From positions 1,674,001 to 1,738,000 of the forward strand of contig NZ_CP114606.1 in NCBI RefSeq assembly GCF_033558715.1: a stretch of 64,000 nt of DNA, written 5' to 3'. Below the pieces are notes generated by a model. The model was not told the DNA's origin. It did no database searches and saw only the letters and a list, made by a program, of their open reading frames with translations. Of this stretch, positions 40,301 through 53,495 are shown in pieces. Position numbers and translations under genes: made by a program. Every line of letters begins with the position of its first letter. The stretch's first letter is position 1. This DNA is from Acinetobacter sp. YWS30-1. GTDB lineage: Bacteria > Pseudomonadota > Gammaproteobacteria > Pseudomonadales > Moraxellaceae.

Positions 40301-41440
40301 CTACCGATGAGTATGAATTGACATCACAATACCCATCCCTGCCAACATGGAAATTACGGCTGTACCACCATAACTCATCAATGGCAAAGGGTCACCCGTC
40401 ACAGGTAAAATCCCACTGACCATGCCTGAGTTTAAAAATACAAAGAAGAAAAAAGTCAGTCCGATCGCACCGGCATACAAACGGCCAAAGTTATGAAAGC
40501 TATTCATGCCAATAATCAAACAGCGAATAATAATGGCCGTAAACAGGCTGAATAGCAGAAACACCCCGATAAAACCAAATTCTTCGGCATAAGTCGACAT
40601 GATGAAGTCGGTATGATGTTCAGGTAAATAACCTAGATGAGACTGCGTACCTTGTGAGTAACCTTTCCCCATAACCCCACCCGAACCGATGGCAATTTTG
40701 GACTGGATAATGTTCCAGCCTGCGCCCAAGGCATCCGATTCTGGATCGAATAAAGTCAGAATCCGTTTCTTTTGATATTCCTGCAACAAGAACATCCACA
40801 GTAGCGGCACTGCAACGGCCAAAGCAGCAAAGGCTCCAGCAATTAAACGCCATGACATGCCACTTAAGAACAGTACAAAGATTCCGGGAATCACCAGACC
40901 AATATTTAGATCGGGTTGTAATGCCACCAGTACAAAAGGTACGCCTAAAATCACCAAGGCGCCGACAATATCTAGAAATTTTGGCGGGAAAGGTTTACGG
41001 GCAAAGTACCAGGCCATCATCAGTGGCATGGCAAACTTCATCACCTCACTCGGCTGCATACTCCCCACACCCGGCAACGTAATCCAGCGGGTTGCCCCAA
41101 GACGCTTTTCACCAATCACAAAGACCAGCAGCAGCATAAAGATACCGAACATATAAAAATATGGACTGGCAGCCTGATAGACCTTGGGTGGTACTTGGGC
41201 ACAGATAAACATTACCACAAAACCCACACCAAAACTGATCGCCTGGCGAATCACCATCCCCGAATCTTCAGAGGTGGCACTGTAAACCACCATCAGACCC
41301 AAGATCGCATTTAAAATCAGGAAACAAAGCAGCCATGGATCAAGGTGCAACTTGGTCCATCGGGAGGCATTCTGGGGATTAATACTACGTCCATCGCGTG
41401 CGGACTGCCGCAAAAAACGATACTGCTGTGAAGGGATCAT
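40301..41440 (-). CDS. rodA: Rod shape-determining SEDS glycosyltransferase RodA
   Basis: SEDS-family peptidoglycan polymerase of the elongasome, partner of PBP2, in the inner membrane. 379 residues with about ten membrane helices. Markers: HLDPWLLCFLILNAILGLMVVYSAT at the start, GATRWITLPGVGSMQPSEVMKF (the RW...QPSE motif of SEDS proteins), LQPDLNIG with the catalytic Asp, HTDFIMSTYAEEFGFIG and the final GDPLPLMSYGGTAVIS. This end matches RodA rather than FtsW. Distance from mrdA (PBP2) cannot be seen; it stands apart here, next to ispD. Confidence 0.96.
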   Translation of the reverse strand: MIPSQQYRFLRQSARDGRSINPQNASRWTKLHLDPWLLCFLILNAILGLMVVYSATSEDSGMVIRQAISFGVGFVVMFICAQVPPKVYQAASPYFYMFGIFMLLLVFVIGEKRLGATRWITLPGVGSMQPSEVMKFAMPLMMAWYFARKPFPPKFLDIVGALVILGVPFVLVALQPDLNIGLVIPGIFVLFLSGMSWRLIAGAFAALAVAVPLLWMFLLQEYQKKRILTLFDPESDALGAGWNIIQSKIAIGSGGVMGKGYSQGTQSHLGYLPEHHTDFIMSTYAEEFGFIGVFLLFSLFTAIIIRCLIIGMNSFHNFGRLYAGAIGLTFFFFVFLNSGMVSGILPVTGDPLPLMSYGGTAVISMLAGMGIVMSIHTHR

Positions 41441-41492
41441 TGGCCCACGGGTAGAAAATTCATGATGGCAAAATTATAAGTTAAAGTGCTCC

Positions 41493-41522
41493 GGAATAAA
41501 TCGCCATTGACCGATTTATTCC
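41493..41522. repeat. Perfect inverted repeat between rodA and ispD
   Basis: GGAATAAATCG / CGATTTATTCC, 11-bp arms with an 8-nt loop, followed by ATTTTTATT on the plus strand. As a terminator it would face the plus direction, where no gene ends; for ispD it lacks a T-run. May be an attenuator-like element or bidirectional hairpin. Confidence 0.6.
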
Positions 41523-41540
41523 ATTTTTATTGCAATATAT

Positions 41541-42254
41541 TTAGCGCTGGACAGCCAGAATCAACTTCGCCAGTTCCAGATCATCTGGATAGGTAATTTT
41601 AATATTATCGGAACGCCCCTGTACTACTTGGACGGGTTCATCTATATGTTCCAGTGCACTGGCTTCATCGGTAATGGTAGCACCATCTGCGAGTGCCTGC
41701 TGAATCGCACGCTTCAAAGTTCCAAGTTTCGCCATTTGTGGTGTTTGCGCCTGCCATAATGTCGAACGATCTACTGTCATTTCAATACCATAATCCTTTA
41801 CGACACGTTTTAAGGTATCCCGTACCGGAATGGCCAGAATCGCAGCCTGATCAGTTTGAATTGCTGTATTGACCAGATCAATCAGGGAGCTTTGACTCAC
41901 ACAAGGACGGGCTGCATCATGCACCAAAACCCAATCCTCTTCTGAAGCAATCTCAGATAAATATTCCAAGGCATTTAGTACAGAGTTGACGCGCTCTGCA
42001 CCGCCCAAGCAAAAATGTGCTTTATCCAGATGAGAAAGTGGCAGAGTCTTGGCAACATCATCCTGTGCACCAATCGCAAGGACATAACCTGCTAATGGCA
42101 ATTGATTCAGACGGGAAACCGTGTGTTCAAGAACGGTCCGTTCCTGAATCATCTGGTATTGTTTAAGTTCGGTTTTGGAAAATCGGCTACCGGAACCTGC
42201 AGCTGGTAAAATGACCCACAATTTATGGTGTTGTTGGAACATCAGCTGATTCAT
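41541..42254 (-). CDS. ispD: 2-C-methyl-D-erythritol 4-phosphate cytidylyltransferase
   Basis: Third step of the MEP isoprenoid pathway: CTP plus MEP gives CDP-ME. 237 residues with the nucleotide-binding PAAGSGSRFSKTELKQY, VLVHDAARPCVS and ALAILAIPVRDTLKRV segments, then WQAQTPQ and ITDEASALEHI. All are typical of IspD. The start overlaps ftsB by 32 nt, as in E. coli where ftsB precedes ispD. IspF is not adjacent. Confidence 0.96.
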   Translation of the reverse strand: MNQLMFQQHHKLWVILPAAGSGSRFSKTELKQYQMIQERTVLEHTVSRLNQLPLAGYVLAIGAQDDVAKTLPLSHLDKAHFCLGGAERVNSVLNALEYLSEIASEEDWVLVHDAARPCVSQSSLIDLVNTAIQTDQAAILAIPVRDTLKRVVKDYGIEMTVDRSTLWQAQTPQMAKLGTLKRAIQQALADGATITDEASALEHIDEPVQVVQGRSDNIKITYPDDLELAKLILAVQR

Positions 42255-42612
42255 TGGTTCTCAGGTCTACTTTATTCGGATTAAGATAAATCGGTTTATA
42301 TTGAGTACTAATAGTGCTCATTTGCACAAAGGTTTCATGCGGCTTGATCAAACCTAGATCGAGACGGGCATGCTCTTCGATGGCTTCAATACCATTCTTC
42401 AAATCATAAACTTCTGCGGCCAGAACGCGATTACGTTCTTTCAGTTCTTCATTCAATTCTACTTGTTGCTGAATTTTCTGGGTCAATGCCTGATGGTCAT
42501 TATAACCACCCTCACCGAACCAGTATAAATATTGAAACCCTGCGATCAAAACGATCGCAAGGCCCAACAGTACTTTACTCATCAAGGAGTCGAATACATT
42601 TAACATTGACAT
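42223..42612 (-). CDS. ftsB: Cell division protein FtsB
   Basis: Bitopic division protein that with FtsL and FtsQ activates FtsWI. 129 residues: one membrane helix (MSKVLLGLAIVLIAGFQYLYWFG) right after a short cytosolic end, then a coiled coil (ALTQKIQQQVELNEELKERNRVLAAEVYDLKNGIEAIEEHARLDLGLI). The EERAR.DLGM(I)-like end and position between eno and ispD are diagnostic. The C-terminal tail of about 25 residues is longer than in E. coli (103 aa) and rich in Thr/Asn. Confidence 0.93.
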   Translation of the reverse strand: MSMLNVFDSLMSKVLLGLAIVLIAGFQYLYWFGEGGYNDHQALTQKIQQQVELNEELKERNRVLAAEVYDLKNGIEAIEEHARLDLGLIKPHETFVQMSTISTQYKPIYLNPNKVDLRTNESADVPTTP

Positions 42613-42619
42613 AAGTCGC

Positions 42620-43927
<1,308 letters not shown>

Positions 43928-43953
43928 TTAATAACAGGATGCTTAAAACTGCA

Positions 43954-44811
<858 letters not shown>

Positions 44812-44842
44812 TTAAACTTCCTAGTTGTGTCTTAAACTCGCA

Positions 44843-46627
<1,785 letters not shown>

Positions 46628-46711
46628 TTACAGTAAGTTCATATGATTTATATATTGCATTTTGCTGCTATAATAGGAACATTCACACCCTACACTATTC
46701 TGTTTGATGCA

Positions 46712-47167
46712 ATGATGATGAAGAAACTTTTAATCTGTACCCTGATCCTGACTGGCCTTACACTGACTGGTTGTGTAAAAAAAGAAGCTCCAAAAGAAGA
46801 AGAACAAACCGAAGTTACTCCAGCATCTGAAGTGGTTGCTCCGGAACCTGTACAACTTGAGCCTGTTGAACCATTAGAATCAACACCAGTTGAACCGGTT
46901 GAAGAAGCACCAGCAGCACCGACTGTTGAAATCCAGCGCGAACAAACTGCGAATACTACGACTGAAATTCGCCGTGAAGTTAAAAAACCGGAACCTGCTC
47001 AATCAGAGCCTGCGCCTGCAGCTGAAACAAATTCAAGCACTGAGCAGCCTGCAAAACCTGCAGCAACACCAGCCGCTCCTAAAAACAACTCATCTTCTGC
47101 AAATAAGTCTGAAGATGATGCAGTTGCAGATGCAATTGCTGCTGCTATGCCAGCACTTGAAAACTAA
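46712..47167 (+). CDS. Pro/Glu/Ala-rich lipoprotein
   Basis: 151 residues from the first of three successive ATG codons at 46712 (frame opens at 46643 without support). Lipobox LTLTGC at about residues 22-27 marks a membrane lipoprotein. The mature protein is low-complexity: repeated EP/VEPxE/AAP units (ESTPVEPVEEAPAAPTVE; PAQSEPAPAAETNSSTEQP), ending in a helix (DDAVADAIAAAMPALEN). No known domain. It may span part of the periplasm. Terminator at 47183. Confidence 0.75.
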   Translation: MMMKKLLICTLILTGLTLTGCVKKEAPKEEEQTEVTPASEVVAPEPVQLEPVEPLESTPVEPVEEAPAAPTVEIQREQTANTTTEIRREVKKPEPAQSEPAPAAETNSSTEQPAKPAATPAAPKNNSSSANKSEDDAVADAIAAAMPALEN

Positions 47168-47182
47168 TATAATCCTTCATCA

Positions 47183-47210
47183 AAAAAACCCAGCTTATGC
47201 TGGGTTTTTT
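47183..47210. terminator. Bidirectional terminator between lipoprotein and hydrolase genes
   Basis: AAAAAACCCAGC / GCTGGGTTTTTT with TTAT loop, perfect 12-bp stem; convergent genes on both sides. Confidence 0.92.
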
Positions 47211-47228
47211 ATGGTTTAAAAATCTCTT

Positions 47229-48335
47229 TCAAGCTGCCGTTGGAGTATCGGAAAGTTGCAGTAAATAATCTGCCATCAGACGAGTGGCCCATGATTCTGT
47301 CTGCATTAAGCCCTGATAAAAGCCACAATGGCTACCTTTTTTAGTGGTAACGACCACAATATTTGGCATGGCTCGAATGACATCCTTATACGGTTCCAGA
47401 TTCTGGATATGACAGACCGGGTCATCTTCCGAATTCAAAATCATCAATGGAATTTTGACATTTTCAAATACATAAATTGGATTGGTGGCCTTGGTATAAC
47501 TTTCATAATCTGAAAAGCCTGCCAGCTCATAGTAGCGCTGTTCAAATTCAGACAAGTCTTTCACCTCAAGCAATTGCTTCCATGAAGGATAAATCTGCCA
47601 GGTTTCCTGATAAGGATGGATAAAACGTTTGATCAGTTTTTTAGCCATGACTTTGCTATAAAACGGATGTACATAGGCAAAACCGGTTTCGGTATTATAG
47701 CCTGGGCATAAGGCAAAGGCTGCTTTGAGTGGGGTTTGCTCGCCCTCTTCACCCAAGTAGCGAACCAACAGTCCTGTCCCCGCAGAGGAACCCACACCAT
47801 AGAGATCGGATTGAGGAAACTTGTCCTGAATATAGAGCAACTGTTCACGCAGATCTTGGGTTGAACCAAACAAGTTCATTTTTGGCACAGGCATTGGCAG
47901 GTCAGCATGACCACGGCGCAAACACAGAGCAACACGCCAGCCTGTATATTTATGTAGGTCACGCACCAGCTCCCGCATGGATTCCGGAGAGCCGGTAATG
48001 GTATGCAATAGCACAATGGTAGGTGTACTTGGCGGTAAATCTAAACCATACCAGGCAATGCCAGTAATGCCGCCATCGGACATATTCAGCTGCTCAAGCA
48101 CATCATATTGCAGCTTAATCGTGCGTTTTTTTATCAAGTCCAGATATAGAATGTGCGCATGCGCATTCGATAACCACGGTGTTGGACGATATTTCTGTTT
48201 TAAAAGTGGTAAACGTTCAATCACACCAGAAAATAAACCATTCGGATTATAATAAAGTGTTGGAAGATCTGCTCCGCTAAAGCGGTCCAGATATTCACTT
48301 GAAAGTTGACTCATTTTTTTAAGCCACATTTTCAT
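47229..48335 (-). CDS. YheT-type alpha/beta hydrolase
   Basis: 368-residue hydrolase of the YheT/EMB8 (AB_hydrolase_4) family. The family mark PTPWLSNAHAHIL comes early (about 51-63); then IVLLHTITGSPESMRELV (oxyanion region), the nucleophile motif GVGSSAGTGLLVRYLG, the acid in LNSEDDPVC and the histidine in KKGSHCGFYQ. Substrates are unknown; family members act on short acyl or medium-chain esters. No signal peptide. Downstream of an NTF2-like gene (69-nt gap), possibly cotranscribed. Confidence 0.88.
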   Translation of the reverse strand: MKMWLKKMSQLSSEYLDRFSGADLPTLYYNPNGLFSGVIERLPLLKQKYRPTPWLSNAHAHILYLDLIKKRTIKLQYDVLEQLNMSDGGITGIAWYGLDLPPSTPTIVLLHTITGSPESMRELVRDLHKYTGWRVALCLRRGHADLPMPVPKMNLFGSTQDLREQLLYIQDKFPQSDLYGVGSSAGTGLLVRYLGEEGEQTPLKAAFALCPGYNTETGFAYVHPFYSKVMAKKLIKRFIHPYQETWQIYPSWKQLLEVKDLSEFEQRYYELAGFSDYESYTKATNPIYVFENVKIPLMILNSEDDPVCHIQNLEPYKDVIRAMPNIVVVTTKKGSHCGFYQGLMQTESWATRLMADYLLQLSDTPTAA

Positions 48336-48404
48336 CTGTATTCCCCTCTAGTTTTCTATCAGTGATGTACAAACTTCATGCCGACTTGAATCAATTGTAG
48401 GAAA

Positions 48405-48815
48405 TTAAGTATTAGCCTGATAAGCCTGAATCCGCTGGCCCATTTCTATAGCTAAGGCTTCAAGTCCAGATTTTGGTCGTATCATTACTTCAAAATCAAT
48501 GATCTGACCTTCATCATTGAACTGAATCATGTCGATTCCCTTAAGTTTCTTATCGCCGACATTGGCGGAGAACTCAAGTACAACATTGTTACCATCTTCA
48601 CTAAGAAATTCGCGGTGATAACTAAAGTTTTCAAAGACCTGAACCACATTGGTCAAGATAAAAAATACAACCTGTTTCCCGGGATAAGGATGAAAAGCCA
48701 CGGGTGAGCGGAATACGACATCGTCCGCGAGGAGTTCATTCAATATGGACATGTCACGTGTTTCCAACATTTCATGCCAACGCATAATTGCAGTTTGGGT
48801 TGTTTGTAGTGTCAT
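48405..48815 (-). CDS. NTF2-like (SnoaL) fold protein
   Basis: 136 residues, predicted cone-shaped alpha+beta barrel of the NTF2/SnoaL superfamily: TQTAIMRWHEMLETRDMSILNELLADDVVFRSPVAFHPYPGKQ, then the beta sheet NVVLEFSANVGDKKLKGIDMIQFNDEGQIIDFEVMIRP. Members serve as small enzymes or binding proteins; the ligand is not readable. AAGGAAATAAT upstream is the ribosome-binding site. Confidence 0.85.
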   Translation of the reverse strand: MTLQTTQTAIMRWHEMLETRDMSILNELLADDVVFRSPVAFHPYPGKQVVFFILTNVVQVFENFSYHREFLSEDGNNVVLEFSANVGDKKLKGIDMIQFNDEGQIIDFEVMIRPKSGLEALAIEMGQRIQAYQANT

Positions 48816-48837
48816 TATTATTTCCTTTTTGTTGTAA

Positions 48838-48931
48838 AGTCCCCCTTTGCAAATAGGGGGATTTAGGGGGATTCTGGTGTTTTAGAATAGAATCCTCTCC
48901 CTAACCCTCTCCTTTAACAAAGGAGAGGGAA
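48838..48931. repeat. Intergenic REP-like tandem hairpins
   Basis: Two hairpins between fadH and the NTF2-like gene: CCCCCT/AGGGGG (about 48841-48860, with a second AGGGGGATT copy at 48865) and CCCTCTCCTTT-AAC-AAAGGAGAGGG (48905-48929, perfect 11 bp). No T-run on either strand. The CTCTCCCTAACCCTCTCC-type sequence resembles widely dispersed extragenic palindromes. Confidence 0.65.
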
Positions 48932-48997
48932 CAATCAACTTTCTTTCATGACAATTTCGCATGAAAGCAAAAACTGTCATCTTTTAAGTTTTATCAA

Positions 48998-51031
<2,034 letters not shown>

Positions 51032-51099
51032 CTAGCGTGCAGATGTGCTGGCTATTTTTATTCAGGCTGACTGATTTATTTCCATCAAGCATCAGCCTT

Positions 51100-51115
51100 A
51101 TGCAACTTGTTGCAC
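51100..51115. promoter_or_regulatory. Palindromic operator, site 1 (fadH/padR)
   Basis: ATGCAACTTGTTGCAC, near-perfect palindrome with core TGCAAC-N2-GTTGCA. It overlaps the predicted fadH transcription start. Spaced 42 nt centre to centre from site 2. Confidence 0.75.
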
Positions 51116-51118
51116 TAA

Positions 51119-51147
51119 TTTATAGTGCAGAATTGATTTTTATGCAA
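51119..51147 (-). promoter_or_regulatory. fadH promoter
   Basis: Minus strand -35 TTGCAT (51142-51147), 17-nt spacer, -10 TATAAA (51119-51124). The -35 box lies inside operator site 2. Confidence 0.65.
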
Positions 51148-51160
51148 CATGTTGCATAAT
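51133..51160 (+). promoter_or_regulatory. padR promoter
   Basis: Plus strand -35 TTGATT (51133-51138), 16-nt spacer, -10 CATAAT (51155-51160), 29 nt before the padR start. Site 2 occupies the spacer, suggesting autoregulation. Confidence 0.5.
51142..51157. promoter_or_regulatory. Palindromic operator, site 2 (fadH/padR)
   Basis: ATGCAACATGTTGCAT, a perfect 16-nt palindrome. It overlaps the fadH -35 box and the padR spacer. Confidence 0.8.
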
Positions 51161-51188
51161 AATCCCGAGTCACTTTTTTGAGACGTTT

Positions 51189-51737
51189 ATGTCTTTATCA
51201 CATGTTTTACTCACCAGCCTGATTGAGAAACCGAGCACCGGCATTGAACTGGCACGCCGTTTTGACCGCTCCATGGGCTTCTTCTGGAATGCCACCCATC
51301 AGCAGATCTATCGTGAACTAAATGCCATGCTGCAAAAAGGCTGGATTTCGACCATAGAAGAGGAAGATTCTCATAGCCGTAAAAAAACCTATCAGGTAGA
51401 ACGACTCGGCCGGGAAGAACTGGCTAACTGGATGCTGGAGCATAGCTCTCCTGCACAGCTTCGTGAAGAATTGATGGTTCGTCTGCGTGCAGAAGCCCAA
51501 CTTGGCGGCAACAGCACCTTACCTGAACTGGAACGACATCTAGAAATACATAAAGAAAAGCTTAAAACCTATCAGCATATTTTCGCCAAAGACTTTGCTC
51601 AAGCTGACGAAAATGACCGAACCCTGTATATTCATAAAATGATTCTGCAACTGGGTATTGATCAGGAACTGGACTGGATTGCCTGGCTGGAACAGGTCAT
51701 TCCCAGACTTAAACAATTCGATGTAGAAAAATTATAA
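51189..51737 (+). CDS. PadR-family transcriptional regulator
   Basis: 182 residues. N-terminal winged helix of PadR type (SHVLLTSLIEKPSTGIELARRFDRSMGFFWNATHQQIYRELNAMLQKGWISTIEEE, with the typical WxxxHxQIYxEL motif), followed by a C-terminal helical dimerisation domain (about 95-182, PadR C-terminal/Vir-type). PadR proteins are usually ligand-sensing repressors. The twin TGCAAC-N2-GTTGCA palindromes in the shared upstream region with fadH are the likely binding sites. It heads a run with an alpha/beta hydrolase (14-nt gap) and a sirtuin. Confidence 0.93.
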   Translation: MSLSHVLLTSLIEKPSTGIELARRFDRSMGFFWNATHQQIYRELNAMLQKGWISTIEEEDSHSRKKTYQVERLGREELANWMLEHSSPAQLREELMVRLRAEAQLGGNSTLPELERHLEIHKEKLKTYQHIFAKDFAQADENDRTLYIHKMILQLGIDQELDWIAWLEQVIPRLKQFDVEKL

Positions 51738-51751
51738 ATACGGAGATATGC

Positions 51752-52684
51752 ATGCCCTTCTACACCATGGCAGATGGCGAACAGTTATTTGTACGTGAAT
51801 ACGGTCAGGGTCAACCTGTACTAGTCTTATCAGGTCTGGGCATGTTGAGCTGGCAATGGGCAGCTTTTCTCTATCCACATCAGAAAAACTTCCGCTTTAT
51901 TATTCCTGAATGGCGCGGTTTTGGGGCGTCTAGTCACTGCAAAATCCCGCAAGACCTGGATGCGATTTCCAGTCACTGGCTTGATGTTCAGTCGGTGATC
52001 CAGCAGCTCAATTTAGATCAATTCATTGTAATTGCTTACTCTATGGGCGCAACCACTACCATGCATGGCTTGTGCTATGGGAACTTTGCCAAACACATAG
52101 CAGCTTATTTGCATATTGACCAAACACCGAAGATTCCGGTCGATGATGCCTGGGCATTTGGACTTTTTGGTCCACGCCATCAGGAATTTATTGAAATTTT
52201 GCAGCAGCTTTCAACATTACTTGCAGAACATCAGCATATTGAACTCATTCGGGATCTGGATAATTCAGTACGACAGCAGATTGCAGCATTATGGCTGCGC
52301 TTTATCCAGCTACAAAATGATCGTCCAGCCAGTTTGAAAGTATTTAAGTTCATCATGAATCAACCTCGTCTGCAAAGCCTGCTCCTGCCTTCTAGCCGGG
52401 TGGATTATATGACGTGGTACATCAATAATTATTTATATCATCAGGAAGATTATCGTGAAGCTCTGGCGAAGCTTACTTGTCCGGTGACTTTCTTTAGCGG
52501 TGTGCAGTCCAAACTCTATCCTGTTGAAGGTCAGCGCCTAATTGCCCAAAGCCTGCCTCAGGCTAAACAGGTATTTTTCACGAAATCTGGCCATACCCCC
52601 TTACTGACCGAACCACTCAAATTTGCCAGGGAGCTCGATACCTTTCTAAAAGAAAATTCTCAATACAGTTCTTCAGCGGCCTAA
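51752..52684 (+). CDS. Alpha/beta-fold hydrolase
   Basis: 310 residues. Typical alpha/beta-hydrolase order: GQGQPVLVLSGLGMLSWQWAAF (oxyanion loop), nucleophile Ser in VIAYSMGATTTMHG, FFSGVQSKLYPVEG (acid region) and TKSGHTPLLTEP (catalytic His). The motif is AYSMG rather than GxSxG, with Ala for the first Gly. Substrate unknown; similar proteins are esterases, haloperoxidase-like or peptidase-like. CGGAGATATGC upstream is the ribosome-binding site. It is between padR and the sirtuin gene, likely one operon. Confidence 0.87.
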   Translation: MPFYTMADGEQLFVREYGQGQPVLVLSGLGMLSWQWAAFLYPHQKNFRFIIPEWRGFGASSHCKIPQDLDAISSHWLDVQSVIQQLNLDQFIVIAYSMGATTTMHGLCYGNFAKHIAAYLHIDQTPKIPVDDAWAFGLFGPRHQEFIEILQQLSTLLAEHQHIELIRDLDNSVRQQIAALWLRFIQLQNDRPASLKVFKFIMNQPRLQSLLLPSSRVDYMTWYINNYLYHQEDYREALAKLTCPVTFFSGVQSKLYPVEGQRLIAQSLPQAKQVFFTKSGHTPLLTEPLKFARELDTFLKENSQYSSSAA

Positions 52685-52703
52685 AGATTCAGGAGAAGAA
52701 ATC

Positions 52704-53408
52704 ATGAAAAAACTGGTGGTGTTTTCAGGTGCTGGCATGAGTGCGGAAAGTGGGATCAACACCTTCCGTGATAGTGATGGGCTTTGGGAACAGTATCGTA
52801 TAGAAGAAGTGGCGACACCCGAAGCTTGGGCTAAAAATCCGGAACTGGTGCAACGCTTTTATAATGCCCGACGTAAAAATATTCTGGAAGCACAGCCAAA
52901 CGCAGCTCATCAACTCATTGCCGAACTTGAAGATGATTTTGATGTCCATGTGATTACCCAGAATATTGATGATCTGCATGAACGTGCTGGAAGCTCCAAG
53001 GTTATTCACCTGCATGGCAATATCCGCCTAGCCAAAACCTCAGGCCCGAATTGCCAGTACACCACCGAGTTTTATCCGATTGAAGGGTCTGAATTAGATT
53101 TAACTAAACACTTCTGTAAGGAGGGCTATCCATTACGTCCACATGTGGTCTGGTTTGGCGAAGCCGTACCTGCTTATGAAGAAGCACAAGATTGTGTACA
53201 GGATACTGATATTTTTGTGGTCATTGGAACCAGTCTGCAAGTATATCCAGTTGCTGGCTTAATCCATGAGATTCCAGCTCACTGTACAGCTTACTATATT
53301 GATCCTAAAGCAGATCAACAGCACTTACCTGCTCAGTTTCACAAGATTTCCCAGACGGCCACAGAAGGCATGAAAACCTTACTTAAATTACTTGAGTCCG
53401 AGATCTAG
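52704..53408 (+). CDS. Sir2-family NAD-dependent protein deacylase
   Basis: 234 residues. NAD-binding GAGMSAESGINTFR (9-22), TQNIDDLHERAG (85-96), catalytic His in IHLHGN (about H104), FGEAVP, VIGTSLQVYP. A Tyr53-Asn-Ala-Arg56 motif (FYNARR) matches the YxxR signature of class III (desuccinylase/demalonylase) sirtuins such as SIRT5 and CobB. The zinc-binding module is reduced: only C117 and C138 remain where four Cys are normal, so zinc binding is doubtful. AGGAGAAGAAATC upstream gives a ribosome-binding site; it follows the hydrolase by 19 nt. Confidence 0.92.
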   Translation: MKKLVVFSGAGMSAESGINTFRDSDGLWEQYRIEEVATPEAWAKNPELVQRFYNARRKNILEAQPNAAHQLIAELEDDFDVHVITQNIDDLHERAGSSKVIHLHGNIRLAKTSGPNCQYTTEFYPIEGSELDLTKHFCKEGYPLRPHVVWFGEAVPAYEEAQDCVQDTDIFVVIGTSLQVYPVAGLIHEIPAHCTAYYIDPKADQQHLPAQFHKISQTATEGMKTLLKLLESEI

Positions 53409-53435
53409 TCATCATTCAAAATTCGTATTCTATAG

Positions 53436-53464
53436 TTGACAGTATGCAACAATCATTTTTTAAT
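53436..53464 (+). promoter_or_regulatory. Promoter of the LysR-type gene
   Basis: -35 TTGACA (53436-53441), 17-nt spacer, -10 TTTAAT (53459-53464), 32 nt before the start at 53496. Confidence 0.65.
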
Positions 53465-53479
53465 CAGCCTATTGTTGCA
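53445..53479. promoter_or_regulatory. Inverted repeat overlapping the LysR promoter
   Basis: TGCAACAAT (53445-53453) and its exact reverse complement ATTGTTGCA (53471-53479), 17 nt apart, spanning the spacer, -10 and start. The half-site TGCAAC is the same as in the fadH/padR operators. Confidence 0.6.
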
Positions 53480-53495
53480 GGAATGGAATTAAACG

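Noticed and set aside
41493..41522. Inverted repeat as the ispD terminator
   Set aside because: The T-run is on the wrong strand for ispD; kept only as an inverted repeat.
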